Shown: positions 27,581-37,996 of the stretch, piece after piece
Layout of the letters: every line of letters starts with the position of its first letter
How positions within the stretch are numbered: the first letter of the stretch is position 1
Virus record (IMG/VR): IMGVR_UViG_3300011116_000709
Span: 1-64,000 of that record
Reading direction: 5' to 3' (one strand)
DNA: 64,000 nucleotides
Origin: a virus
The notes under the pieces: model-generated
What the model was told of the DNA's origin: nothing
What the model saw: only the letters and a program-made list of their open reading frames with translations
Databases searched by the model: none
Made by a program: the position numbers and the translations under genes

Positions 27581-30500
27581 TTACCTCCATGTCACTACGC
27601 GAATATTTTTGAGAGCAGGGGTCTTGCTGTAGTCTGCGGTTGTGGGAGCCAAGAATTCGGCTTTGATCTGATACGCACTAATGCTGTTTGCCAGCGAACT
27701 GGTATTGGAAGCCGGAGCGGTTATTCCGTAAACTGCTTCTCGGAAATCGTTGTCTGTGGCACTCGTAAATCTATTACCCGCATAAGTCATCAGCCTCCAC
27801 GGTGCTTGATATAGTCCGCTTTCGCCGTTGGTTGAATATTTGCAATACATGTTCACGGTTGCACCTGTGGGAATCAATGCGTTGGTAAACACAAACACGC
27901 CCTGAGATGTAGAGTCTGTTGGGAGAACTACCGCACGAGACACATACGAAGATGTTCCGTATGGAGTTGTGGTTGATGGAGTTGTAGTCACAAACATATC
28001 TACCGCTTTGCCACAGAAAGTTCCAGTATCCAACACAGGAGAAATTGCGTTGTTGGTTCCTCGTGTCAAAGTATACTGTACGGTAGAAGAAGATTTAGAA
28101 GAAGTGAAATAAGCATTTTGGTTATTGCTTATTAGTGTTCCGCCCACAGTTCGGGTCAAAAAGCACCCAACAGGTACAATTTCTGTGTTGCAGAGTTTCA
28201 TAATCTCTGCTGCTCCACTCCAACTAGCAGACGAATACTGTAGAGTTCCGCTTGTTGCACTAAAACTGCAACGGTTCAGACGGAAAGCAATATCGGTGGT
28301 GTTGTTTGCAACCCATGTGCTGGTGTTTTGTGGAACATAAAGAGTTCCAACCGCAGAATTATTGCCTGCTCGTCCTCCAACTGTTGTGTTCAAAGAAGTG
28401 TTGGAAGCGTACAACTCGTATTTGCCGCTGTTTGTGATTACGGCAATAGCGTATTCTCCCGGTTCAAGATACACAGGGCTAGTGAACGAGAAAGTTGTAG
28501 CCAACGGATTTCCGTTGTTGGAATTAACGGTTACGGCAGATGCCTGCTTGGTTACTGTAGAGAATGGCAGCGAAACAGATGGAGACGGATATCCGTTTAC
28601 TGTGGGACGAATCTGAACAGTAACAGGAAGAAGTGGATCAGCCTTTGCAAAGAACAGATCAAGGCTTGTCAAGAACAAACCGTCAGGATATGTCTTCTTG
28701 TCCACAATAAAGGTCTGACAGAGTGGATCAGCCCACTGGTTGTTTTCAACCGTATCCGTAACGCTGTCATACGATACTTCTCGGTTGAATGGAGTCTTGA
28801 TTATTCCATTACTGGTCACGCATTGACGGCGTAGAACAGGCGGGCGGGTAGAATACGATCCTGAATCACGCTGCTCAAATGTTCCAGTTGAATAGAATAC
28901 TGCATCGGCTGCGGTGGACGCATTTTGAGGATCAAACGAATCGCTTACTCTTACAAGTTTCTCACCAACCGTGAATGTTCCTGCGGGAATAGTGAATGAT
29001 GTAGCCAATGTTCCGTTAGAAGTGGCAGACAGCCCTGTTTTTATAGCCACACCATCAAAGAACACAGACAAACCAGTTGCATTAGGCTTAAGCCCGTATG
29101 CAGTAATACCAACAGTTTGGGTTGGAATATAAGGCAGAACGCTGTTATCAACGGTTCGGTTTGCTGATGTTTTCTTGATGCGATTTTTTAGTCGCTTGGA
29201 TTTTACATACGACATCATCTTTTCAGATGTGGTTGCATCTATTCTGCGATTCACTCCGATAGACGGATTTCCAGAATCAATTCCAGCAACAGAAGATGGA
29301 GCAGCGTTTCTAGGCAGTTCAAGAATTGAACGCTGAACTGTGTCGTTTTCTTCTTCTCGGTTTTCAATACCTGTCCACAGGCTTTCCCAATCGTTCCATT
29401 GTGTTCCGAATCCACGCTTGTCTCTTGCATCAGAAGAAATCCAGTTGTCGTTTTCTCCCAGTGCATTTGTCTTTACTAAAGGACGATAAGAGGTGTCCCA
29501 TGTGGTGTCTATGGTCTTGGACATTTCCAAGAAACCAAGCCAATTTGTGGTGTTGGTTGGATTAGGTTTGACTGTGGTAGTATAACCCAAGTTCTCCACA
29601 TAAGCAGTTGCACCGTATGCAAGAGTGCAAATACCGTCAGAAGAAAGTGAAATTTGCGTATTAAGTGACGCGGCTCCTAAAGCCACATCAGATGTGGTAA
29701 AGAACGGACGCAGTTCTCCGTATTCGTAATCCACAGAGCAAATGTGTTCGTCAGAAACAACATCGCCCGAATTGTGTCCAACAAACTCGTCCACATACAG
29801 AGAGGTCTTTAGTGGTTCAGAAGTTATAGAAGAGCCTACTGTACGAGCATATCCAAGCAACTGCCTGCTTTCCAATTCGGTTTCAGATATTGAAAGTGAA
29901 GCGTATGTTTCCACATCATCTACACGCCGTTCAATCTTTCCAATATCAGACATGGTGTATCGTCGGTTGTCGTGTGGTGTCACAACAATATCAGATGCCT
30001 TATGGGTATAAGCAGGAACAAGAACGGTGTATAGCGTAAGTGCGTCTTCGCTATCCGGTGGAGGAACGGGAACCATGTCAGGAATTCCCTGATCCACGAA
30101 GAACAAAGGCGAACCGTTATTTGGATCTGCTTTGATCTTTATCTTGTCAATTCGTGGCAGATAGTGAGAATATGTCACCTTTGTGTTTGCAAATGCAGCA
30201 GGGAACTCGTAAGCACCATACGGCTTGAGAACCGGAGCGTCTAGAGTTGGGCCAGAATGACGGAAATCCAAACAGTTTGCTAGAGATACAGTCTTGCCTG
30301 TTCTTGTATTGGTGTAAAGAGGAATGTGACTATAAGTAACACCAATGTACGAATTAGAACCCACAAACGGAGCCATAGTCAGACCACCGTGAAGGAAGTA
30401 ATTGTAACTTACCTGATAGGTTCCAGCACCAGCAGAACCAGCCTTCTCTGATTTAACATATACACGAGAATAATCGTAATTGCTTTCTCGTTGTCCGTCG

Positions 30501-32662
30501 TCTAGTTCAAACCACGATGTGGCATTCTGTGCTGCACCAACACTTGGAGTATAGGTAATTCCAACAATTGAATACACATCCCAGTGTGGAAGTTGGATGT
30601 ATTTTCTACTATTTCTAGACGGATCTGTTGGAACAGATGTTGTGCTGTGTGTGTAAGCAGTAGAGGTCTTGGTTCGGATATTAGATGATGCTGCGGTTGT
30701 AAGTGCAGAGGCATCCAACTGATAAAAAATTGGTGCACTCATTCTTACAGCACCTTGAGTGTATCCGATGGGATGCTTACTTCCCGCAATCTGCAACTTC
30801 AAATAGGTTCCATCAGAAGACAGAGTAAATCCTGTAAGAGTCGGCTCGTGACCTGGGCTGTATCCAAATGCGGTTGTTCCAGTCAATCCAGTAGAAATCA
30901 AAACTACTTGTTGGATATCTGTTGCATTGTTTGTTCCATTCACTCCATATTGTGACGGGAACTTTACGGCTGTATTGGAAGCAGCACTAAAAATACCACT
31001 CAATTTGGATTTATCTATCTGATAAGTTATGGGAGAAGCAGCAGCGTATGATGCTGTTTCGTTTATATTGATTGCATCGCTAATAACTTTGGTGTAGAAT
31101 TCTGCTGCACTAAACCCTGCCACAGCGTATCCCGGACGCACATCGCAAACCAATCCAAGATCGTTGCTTCCGTTTAGGGTAATTCCTGTAGAAGTCATAG
31201 TAATACCAAACACGGCAAGAGTTCTGCCACTAGCAACACCAAATCCATGAGGCATCACTACAGCACTTGACGCTCCAGCAATGGTAGAACCAGCACAAAC
31301 ACCGTACAGATACATTTTATAAATTCCACGAGTCAGTCCTGAAGCAGATGAATTAAAACCAAAAGGAACAAGACCGTGAACTTTTGCTTGACCAACTACT
31401 ACATTAGTTGAGTTTCTGAAATACACATCAGCAGAACCGTGATTTAGAGTTGTGCCAATAGCGGTGCTGAATGTGCTGCCCCATGTAGAAATTCCTTCCA
31501 AACTAAAACCAGCACACACACCAATCCAATTACCAACACCGTATGGGAACAGCAAATCTGTTTCGGTTGCGGTTGTGCGAGCGGCTGGTACAGAAATGGT
31601 TTGAGGATATTGCGACTCTACTTCATACCCCTGAATATACGCTTTACCTGATCCAAATGTATAGTTTAGTGTTGCACCACTCAAATCAATCTTGATATCA
31701 AACGGACGAACAATATACGAACCAGATTCGTCATATGTTCTGCGAGACAGGGTTTTTTCAATCTCGCCGTAGGTAATACGCTCAATCTTTCGTGTGATCT
31801 TTCCGCTTTCAAACCGAAGTAGTTCAACAAAATCGTCTGTGTCTTCTGTGGGGCGGCGTTGATCCAAAACCAAATCAATCTTGAAACGATCAGCACCCGG
31901 AGCATTGTAGTTGTAGGAACCGATAGCAGGATCGCGTAGAGTTGCGTCTTCACTTTCGGTAACAGAATCACGGGTAATTACCAAACCCACTTTGGTTGTC
32001 AGGTCTGTGAATGCTGTTCCGTACTCAAAGTCTCTGCGGCTACCGCTGCCGTTTGCAAGAGTTCTTCCGGGAACAAAATATTGAGACGGATTGCGGGCAA
32101 AGAAACCGTCAACATAAAAAATTCCATCGTCTACAGAAACCAGTTTGCAGCGACCGTTTGCCCATGTGTCTGTGGCAGGAGAAAGGGTATAGTCGGTTGG
32201 GGTATCAGACGATGTGGTTAGAGTTACTTGTGTATTGGTATCAAAACTAGCACCAGAAATAAAGTCCACAACCAATACCAACTTGCCGTCTGTGGAATCA
32301 GGCTCAATATAATGAACTACTCGTCCTTCAGGCTGTGCTGTAGCAGCACCACTTCCAACCTTTACTGTGCTGCCCAATACAAACGAATAATCTGTAATAC
32401 TTGTCAGCCCCGCAGTATTTGGCTGTACCATCAGGTAGTTTGTATTACGAACGCTGATAGCACCACCAACAATACGAGAACCGTCTTTGAATAGGTGATC
32501 GCCAACTTTGGACACCTGATCCTGTAGAATGGACTGGAGTTGGGTCAGTTCACGAGCCTGAACCGCGTATCCGGGCTTGAAAAGCACACGAAGAAAGGAC
32601 TTGGCAGGATCGTAGTCGTCGTAATACGGGTTGATATTAAAGATGCTGGGATCGTAAGCCAT
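27581..32662 (-). CDS. DUF4815-type large baseplate/structural protein
   Basis: A 1693-aa virion protein. The N-terminus has the DUF4815 signature found in T4-like cyanophage structural proteins: FNINPYYDDYDPAKSFLRVL, FKPGYAVQARELTQLQSILQ, VSKVGDHLFKDGS. A region near residues 930-1010 (VVTPHDNRRYTMSDIGKIER then RVDDVETYASLS) is also characteristic. The rest is beta-rich with Thr/Ser/Gly repeats. By position (after gp8, before fibres) it corresponds to the T4 gp9/gp10 region that connects the baseplate rim to fibres; the gp10 equivalence is inferred. ATG at 32662 with AGAGGAAA upstream. Confidence 0.8.
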   Translation of the reverse strand: MAYDPSIFNINPYYDDYDPAKSFLRVLFKPGYAVQARELTQLQSILQDQVSKVGDHLFKDGSRIVGGAISVRNTNYLMVQPNTAGLTSITDYSFVLGSTVKVGSGAATAQPEGRVVHYIEPDSTDGKLVLVVDFISGASFDTNTQVTLTTSSDTPTDYTLSPATDTWANGRCKLVSVDDGIFYVDGFFARNPSQYFVPGRTLANGSGSRRDFEYGTAFTDLTTKVGLVITRDSVTESEDATLRDPAIGSYNYNAPGADRFKIDLVLDQRRPTEDTDDFVELLRFESGKITRKIERITYGEIEKTLSRRTYDESGSYIVRPFDIKIDLSGATLNYTFGSGKAYIQGYEVESQYPQTISVPAARTTATETDLLFPYGVGNWIGVCAGFSLEGISTWGSTFSTAIGTTLNHGSADVYFRNSTNVVVGQAKVHGLVPFGFNSSASGLTRGIYKMYLYGVCAGSTIAGASSAVVMPHGFGVASGRTLAVFGITMTSTGITLNGSNDLGLVCDVRPGYAVAGFSAAEFYTKVISDAININETASYAAASPITYQIDKSKLSGIFSAASNTAVKFPSQYGVNGTNNATDIQQVVLISTGLTGTTAFGYSPGHEPTLTGFTLSSDGTYLKLQIAGSKHPIGYTQGAVRMSAPIFYQLDASALTTAASSNIRTKTSTAYTHSTTSVPTDPSRNSRKYIQLPHWDVYSIVGITYTPSVGAAQNATSWFELDDGQRESNYDYSRVYVKSEKAGSAGAGTYQVSYNYFLHGGLTMAPFVGSNSYIGVTYSHIPLYTNTRTGKTVSLANCLDFRHSGPTLDAPVLKPYGAYEFPAAFANTKVTYSHYLPRIDKIKIKADPNNGSPLFFVDQGIPDMVPVPPPDSEDALTLYTVLVPAYTHKASDIVVTPHDNRRYTMSDIGKIERRVDDVETYASLSISETELESRQLLGYARTVGSSITSEPLKTSLYVDEFVGHNSGDVVSDEHICSVDYEYGELRPFFTTSDVALGAASLNTQISLSSDGICTLAYGATAYVENLGYTTTVKPNPTNTTNWLGFLEMSKTIDTTWDTSYRPLVKTNALGENDNWISSDARDKRGFGTQWNDWESLWTGIENREEENDTVQRSILELPRNAAPSSVAGIDSGNPSIGVNRRIDATTSEKMMSYVKSKRLKNRIKKTSANRTVDNSVLPYIPTQTVGITAYGLKPNATGLSVFFDGVAIKTGLSATSNGTLATSFTIPAGTFTVGEKLVRVSDSFDPQNASTAADAVFYSTGTFEQRDSGSYSTRPPVLRRQCVTSNGIIKTPFNREVSYDSVTDTVENNQWADPLCQTFIVDKKTYPDGLFLTSLDLFFAKADPLLPVTVQIRPTVNGYPSPSVSLPFSTVTKQASAVTVNSNNGNPLATTFSFTSPVYLEPGEYAIAVITNSGKYELYASNTSLNTTVGGRAGNNSAVGTLYVPQNTSTWVANNTTDIAFRLNRCSFSATSGTLQYSSASWSGAAEIMKLCNTEIVPVGCFLTRTVGGTLISNNQNAYFTSSKSSSTVQYTLTRGTNNAISPVLDTGTFCGKAVDMFVTTTPSTTTPYGTSSYVSRAVVLPTDSTSQGVFVFTNALIPTGATVNMYCKYSTNGESGLYQAPWRLMTYAGNRFTSATDNDFREAVYGITAPASNTSSLANSISAYQIKAEFLAPTTADYSKTPALKNIRVVTWR

Positions 32663-32672
32663 TGTTTCCTCT

Positions 32673-35072
32673 TTAGAAGCCTAACCGCATTCGGAACTCT
32701 TCGGATTGACCTTTTACTCGTGAAATTGGGCGTATATTGTTTATGTATATGATTTCTCCAGAGGCAGGATCAATGTCTGGTTGGGTCACAGAAGTCACAA
32801 TATATCCACCAAGAGTGCTACCTGTGATCCCATTTGCCTGTACGCTATTGAACGATCCAAACACATCGGTCAGGTACAACTTTCCGCTTGAAGAATTTAC
32901 AAATTCCCAGTTATAAACCTTTCCGCTAGCATAATAACCAAAAGCGTCTCCACTCGCTCCCTGCTGTACAAAATCTCCATTAGAGAACGAGTTTTGTGTT
33001 AGTTCAGACGAGGTAACATCCAAACCACCAGTAGAACCACTAACACTCGTTCCCAAGTCTAAAATAGTAAGCCCAGTAAACGAAGGGGTTTCGTTCAGAT
33101 CAAAATAGGGAGAACCAACCTCAACGATTCGGAACAGGTCATATGTTCCGCCCTCATTTATAAATGAGTTTGCATTTGTCTTGTACACCCAAGCGTATTC
33201 GCCGTATCTTGGAGCCACGCTTGACGGAGCACCTGACGCACCACTCTTTTGTCCTATTACCTTTTGAGAACCTGTGACGAATGCGTTTTTGCTAGTTCTT
33301 ACAACTATATTCGTATTGGATTTATCCATCACAATTCCGCTTGCTTGTATATCGTATCCGTAAGACAACCCAGCAGCAGTCAATGTGGTTCCAGCAGGTA
33401 TAGTTTGGTTTACAGTTTCGCCTACTATAAAATTAGAAGCAGTAGATACGCTACCAAGATTCATTATAAAATCATTTGGTCTGGTTTGGTATGTTACAAA
33501 ATTACCACCTATATTTTTTACCTTTATTAGCAATCGTCGTTCATTGTTCAGCGTGGATACAGATTTTAGTTGAGCAATTTTTGCACCAACTGAAGACTCG
33601 GTTCCTATGATGAAATTCTTGGAAGAGGCATCGAACCCGCCAGCCTTCCACCCATCCAAATCTCTGCTAGTTTCTGCACCGCTGTAAACCAATGAAATGT
33701 CTCGGTAGTACGGAGAATCAGAACCAGCAACCGTATCCGATCCATCGTTCAGTATGGGATTTTTCACTATACCAAACTGACGATACGATCCTCCCCCAAT
33801 AAATTTGTCTGCGTCTTCTTCCAACACTTCCACAATAATGATAATGTCTTTTACATTCAGTTCTTTCAGAATGTTGCTGCCGTGACCGCCCTTTGGAGCC
33901 AAAACTGCCGTGATGGTGGGCTGTATTTTTGTTGGCTGTGTTGCAATAGAAGTGGTTACTGCCACATTGGTTTGTGTGTAATCTTCTCCACCGCTTATCA
34001 GATTCACACCTGTTATCTGTTTGCTAGAAGAATCAACCACAGGGAAAGCGTAAGCACCCGATCCGTCTCCAGTTATTCGTATACGAGGAAGAACTTCAAA
34101 ATTTGTAAAATCTGTTCCGTTGGGAGTAGGATTGTCTACTGTAAAGGTAATCGCATCATCTCTTACTATGAAATAAGGAACATTGTTTCCACCAGTTGTT
34201 CCACTCTCTATAATCACACCGTAATTGTTGTTTGTTTGCGGATTTGTGGTGGATTGAACCACTCTCAAAATATAACCAACTCTGGATATCGTCATGTCAA
34301 GACTTCCGATATCAGATGATAGAACCTTTACCAATTTGGTTCCACCCGTATTGGTGTATTCTCCAAGACGAAGTGGCTTGTTGTCACTAGCCAATTTGGT
34401 TCCATTGTATACCGCAGCAGACACACCACCATTAGTTACAAAATTTAGACGAGTAATCTGACCTGATACAGCAGTTTGCTGCACAGCATATTGATTGGTG
34501 GATTCTGTGTCGTCACGACTAGAAATAAAGTCTACAGGAATATAATCGGTCAGTTCGTATGGCAAATCCGAAGATCGCACAGTAGCCAAATACTTCCACA
34601 CATAACCATCAGACAACCGAATTGGTGTGGTCAAAGTTCCTGTTGGTTTTACTGTTGATGGACTTCCTGTTCCATTATATGTTCCGTCTATCGTTGGGCG
34701 AGTCAAACACTTGTAAATATTGTTTTCATCTGTGATTACATAAAAAATCTTGGGATCATCTGTGTCAAACAATCCAACGGCATCGTCATATTGATCGTAA
34801 ACGGTTCCGCTTGTCCACTCGTAACGGGGCAGAGCAAACAGCACATTCTTTGGATTTAGTTTCTTGTATCCAATCACATTACGCATGATCTCGCGTTCGT
34901 TTTCGTCGCTGTCAGGATACTCTGTTGTGCCAGGTGTGGGTGGCGTATTGTCGTCTGTCCAAGCGGTAGGCTTGGCTACAAAGAAAAAATACTGGTTATC
35001 GTTGCGTTCCAGTTCATTCAGGAAGCCTTCAGCATAGGATCGCTTGATTGACGCTTTCAGATAGGCAGGCAT
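32673..35072 (-). CDS. 8: baseplate wedge protein gp8-like
   Basis: Baseplate wedge component. The N-terminal ~200 residues resemble T4 gp8: a segment KNVLFALPRYEWTSGTVYDQ, then YVITDENNIYKCLTRPT and the hallmark LSDGYVWKYLATV (T4: DGYVWKYLFEIP). The protein is 799 aa against 334 in T4; the C-terminal ~550 residues are repeated small beta modules with no recognised domain. ATG at 35072 with GGAG 9 nt upstream. It follows the gp6 and gp7-position genes, as gene 8 does in T4. Confidence 0.82.
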   Translation of the reverse strand: MPAYLKASIKRSYAEGFLNELERNDNQYFFFVAKPTAWTDDNTPPTPGTTEYPDSDENEREIMRNVIGYKKLNPKNVLFALPRYEWTSGTVYDQYDDAVGLFDTDDPKIFYVITDENNIYKCLTRPTIDGTYNGTGSPSTVKPTGTLTTPIRLSDGYVWKYLATVRSSDLPYELTDYIPVDFISSRDDTESTNQYAVQQTAVSGQITRLNFVTNGGVSAAVYNGTKLASDNKPLRLGEYTNTGGTKLVKVLSSDIGSLDMTISRVGYILRVVQSTTNPQTNNNYGVIIESGTTGGNNVPYFIVRDDAITFTVDNPTPNGTDFTNFEVLPRIRITGDGSGAYAFPVVDSSSKQITGVNLISGGEDYTQTNVAVTTSIATQPTKIQPTITAVLAPKGGHGSNILKELNVKDIIIIVEVLEEDADKFIGGGSYRQFGIVKNPILNDGSDTVAGSDSPYYRDISLVYSGAETSRDLDGWKAGGFDASSKNFIIGTESSVGAKIAQLKSVSTLNNERRLLIKVKNIGGNFVTYQTRPNDFIMNLGSVSTASNFIVGETVNQTIPAGTTLTAAGLSYGYDIQASGIVMDKSNTNIVVRTSKNAFVTGSQKVIGQKSGASGAPSSVAPRYGEYAWVYKTNANSFINEGGTYDLFRIVEVGSPYFDLNETPSFTGLTILDLGTSVSGSTGGLDVTSSELTQNSFSNGDFVQQGASGDAFGYYASGKVYNWEFVNSSSGKLYLTDVFGSFNSVQANGITGSTLGGYIVTSVTQPDIDPASGEIIYINNIRPISRVKGQSEEFRMRLGF

Positions 35073-35084
35073 GGGTTCTCCGTG

Positions 35085-37994
35085 TTAAGCACCAGTATTT
35101 TCCAGATATCCATATGTATCGCCTGTAAGCACCGTTCCTCCAGACAATACTGTTCCCTTTGACTTGTATATGGTTTCAGGCATGTTCAAGAAATTGGTAA
35201 TAGTTATTCCTGCAAAACTGATTCCTGCGGGAACAGTCAATAGATTCTTTGAATTGGGGTGGTGGGCAATCTGCCAATAGGTAAGCCCCTTTTCGTAGCC
35301 GCTGGCATGAGCCAAGTAGTACGAATCGGGGAGTTTGGTGTCCATTTTATATTTGCGAGCCAAGTACCCGTAAACCTGTTGACGCTCTTCCTCTTGCAGT
35401 TTACGGTCAAACACTATAACTTCGTTTAAAACTCCTCTGAATCCATATGGAGTGTTTGTAATAGCAGACGAAACCCAAGAAGAGCCTCCAAACAGGTTAT
35501 CACTGGACAAACCGTCTATAGCAATAGCACCAAATCGTCCAATAGAAAGAGTTACTCCAGAAATAGGAGTTGGAGACTCTGAAACGGAAGAAGAAATGCT
35601 AGAGATATACAGTCCCGTAGATTTAGAATAATTGGTTGCCCTGTCTCCATTCACATAAGCATACAGAACACCATTATCGTCCCGTTGAGCCTCTCCAATA
35701 ATCATGCCCATGCACGCACCAGAAACATGAGGATCGTATACTATAAACTTTCTGTCAGAAAGTGATGTGGTAGAGACGCTACTACCCCAAGGCGTAAACC
35801 CAAAAACACCAGTGGCGTTGACTGAACTATTTGGAGACAGATATCGTTTCGTTCCATCTGCATCAATAGAATAGTAAATTGAATTAGACTGAACGCTGCT
35901 GTCTCTGTCTGCATAGTTCCAAGAACGAGAGAACACTATAGTGTCGTTGAAATTATTTTCATTAGAGAAACAAATTCCAGAACACACAAAACCAGAACCG
36001 TATGAATAAGAATCTACTTGCGGTCTAAACACCAAGAAAATATCAGTATCACCAACAACCTCTAGCGGTCTAGACAGATAGAAATGCCTACCAACTAGAA
36101 GAGATTCACCTGTTTTTCCTGGAGCAAAAGATATTCCGTTTCCTAGAGTGTAACCAGCAGAATATCCTGATCCGTTTGAAGCGTCTCCTGCTTGAGTCCA
36201 AACTGTATGCGGTGAAAATATCACTCCTCCATCAAAAGATATTCCTGTGGCTCCTGCTATTCCACCGTCATTTATCACCAAAGTAGGACGAAGTTTGTCT
36301 ATGGTAACTCCTGCATAAGCAGGATCGGTTGTCCATTTGTCCCATTTTGGTGGTACAGCATGATTTCCTTGAGGGGACGCATCCAACCACACATTCATGC
36401 TCGCACCAGCAACAACCGCACCACACACTCCAATATTTTCAGGCTTCAACCACAGCACCAATCCACGCATACCTTCAGGTGTTAGAGCGGTTTCTTTGCC
36501 TCTAAACCACGCGGTTGTGCTGCCTAGAGGAGCACCCAACGGATCGTGAGCCGTCTTGCCGCCTTCAGGAACGATGCAATAGGTGTATCCCAAAGATGTG
36601 CCGTAGAACAGGGTTCCAAGTGGAGCAGTCTTACCACTTGGGCCCACTTCACTTGTGCTGCCAATATACGGATTGTAACCTAGAGGATACAGATCGCCTT
36701 CTGCTCCACACCATCCACCACCGCCTGTCAATCCGTTATTTCGTAAATCAACTGTTGTGCCGTGAGTATATGGAGTGTAGTTTCCAATTATGGGATCGCG
36801 GAAAACTACACCCTGTGTTGATGTGGTTGTAGTATTGTCTATCGCGTCCTTCACCAAAATAGAACCAAACATCTTGGTTCCAGCAGGATGCACCAAATCT
36901 TTTAGTATTGTGAAATAGGTGTCTAGACTCACAGAGGTCTTGAGCACATACGAAAAGTCTTGGTAGTAGTTTCCGTCTTGTATCTTCTTTGTGGACGACA
37001 GTTTACCGCTATTGTTTGTGTAAAATCCTGGATATCGGGTAACTGCTGTTGGTTTGGCAATGACAACCGCAGAGTTTAGTGTACCAGTATCGCTTATGAA
37101 CGATACCGTAACCGTATTGAAATAGTTGATGCCTGAGTTTTTTACACCAATCTTCTTGATGGTTCCACCAAGCCCTGTCTGCTCAATGAATGCAGAAAAT
37201 CCTGTTCCTTTGGTGTCCGTGATGAACACTTTATCTCCCACACGGAAATTGCTTCCGGGAGTTTGAATAAAGAATTCAGACAGCACGCTGTACAGGGTTT
37301 CGGTGTATTGCTGTCCACCTATAGAAAAAGATACAGGATTAGAGTTTACAAAGTTTCCAACCAAGTTTTTCAAAAAGAACTCTGTGATTTCGTATCCGTC
37401 TTGATTGTACTGTACAACCGTATCAATATCAGCAGACGCTACAAGGGCATTTCCAATGTATTGGTAAACAGATGTTCCTTTGGCACTAAAGAGAACAGAA
37501 CCATTACTAGAAGTGGTTTTGATTGACAGATTTTCAACCCATCGTCCATCAGATGTTTTCAGGATATCTTCTTTGGGATAGTAGAATTCCACATCGCTAT
37601 CGTAAAGAACTCGGAAAAGAAACTTGTAAGCACTTTTGGTTCCTTTGTTACCGTAAAAGTCTCGGATGTGCTTCAGCAGGGTGTTTTTGTTTGGTTTTCT
37701 TCCGCTTGTATTGGTTGCCAATACATCAGGAAACCCTTCAAGATATGTGGATTTGAAATGTGAGTAGAACTCTTCTAGACTACGATCAATATCGTATATG
37801 GTGTCTAGATTGCTCAACACATATCCCGGATTTCCTTTGGATTCAGACCACTCGTAGTATGCTTTCAAAAACAGAACAAGTTTTCTGTAGTCTCTACGAA
37901 CAAATGACGGAAACTGCTCCTCAATAAACGGAGACAAAATCCGTTCAAGGTCTTCTGTTGGCTTGGTTAGAATGATGTTTTTCAGATCAACCAT
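35085..37994 (-). CDS. gp7-position baseplate protein with LamG-like domain
   Basis: A 969-aa structural protein in the position of T4 gene 7 (between gp6 and gp8). The N-terminal ~150 residues are helical and conserved in cyanophage-type baseplate proteins: LSPFIEEQFPSFVRRDYRKL, VLFLKAYYEWSES, GTKSAYKFLFRVLYDSDVEF. Residues ~515-895 form a concanavalin/LamG-like domain: GLVLWLKPENIG, WLDASPQGNHAVPP, LRPTLVINDGG, and the closing GVLNEVIVFDRKLQEEERQQ then VYGYLARKYKMD. Whether it is a true gp7 homologue cannot be told. The lectin domain suggests surface binding by the baseplate itself. No clear Shine-Dalgarno site precedes the ATG. Confidence 0.7.
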   Translation of the reverse strand: MVDLKNIILTKPTEDLERILSPFIEEQFPSFVRRDYRKLVLFLKAYYEWSESKGNPGYVLSNLDTIYDIDRSLEEFYSHFKSTYLEGFPDVLATNTSGRKPNKNTLLKHIRDFYGNKGTKSAYKFLFRVLYDSDVEFYYPKEDILKTSDGRWVENLSIKTTSSNGSVLFSAKGTSVYQYIGNALVASADIDTVVQYNQDGYEITEFFLKNLVGNFVNSNPVSFSIGGQQYTETLYSVLSEFFIQTPGSNFRVGDKVFITDTKGTGFSAFIEQTGLGGTIKKIGVKNSGINYFNTVTVSFISDTGTLNSAVVIAKPTAVTRYPGFYTNNSGKLSSTKKIQDGNYYQDFSYVLKTSVSLDTYFTILKDLVHPAGTKMFGSILVKDAIDNTTTTSTQGVVFRDPIIGNYTPYTHGTTVDLRNNGLTGGGGWCGAEGDLYPLGYNPYIGSTSEVGPSGKTAPLGTLFYGTSLGYTYCIVPEGGKTAHDPLGAPLGSTTAWFRGKETALTPEGMRGLVLWLKPENIGVCGAVVAGASMNVWLDASPQGNHAVPPKWDKWTTDPAYAGVTIDKLRPTLVINDGGIAGATGISFDGGVIFSPHTVWTQAGDASNGSGYSAGYTLGNGISFAPGKTGESLLVGRHFYLSRPLEVVGDTDIFLVFRPQVDSYSYGSGFVCSGICFSNENNFNDTIVFSRSWNYADRDSSVQSNSIYYSIDADGTKRYLSPNSSVNATGVFGFTPWGSSVSTTSLSDRKFIVYDPHVSGACMGMIIGEAQRDDNGVLYAYVNGDRATNYSKSTGLYISSISSSVSESPTPISGVTLSIGRFGAIAIDGLSSDNLFGGSSWVSSAITNTPYGFRGVLNEVIVFDRKLQEEERQQVYGYLARKYKMDTKLPDSYYLAHASGYEKGLTYWQIAHHPNSKNLLTVPAGISFAGITITNFLNMPETIYKSKGTVLSGGTVLTGDTYGYLENTGA

Positions 37995-37996
37995 GA

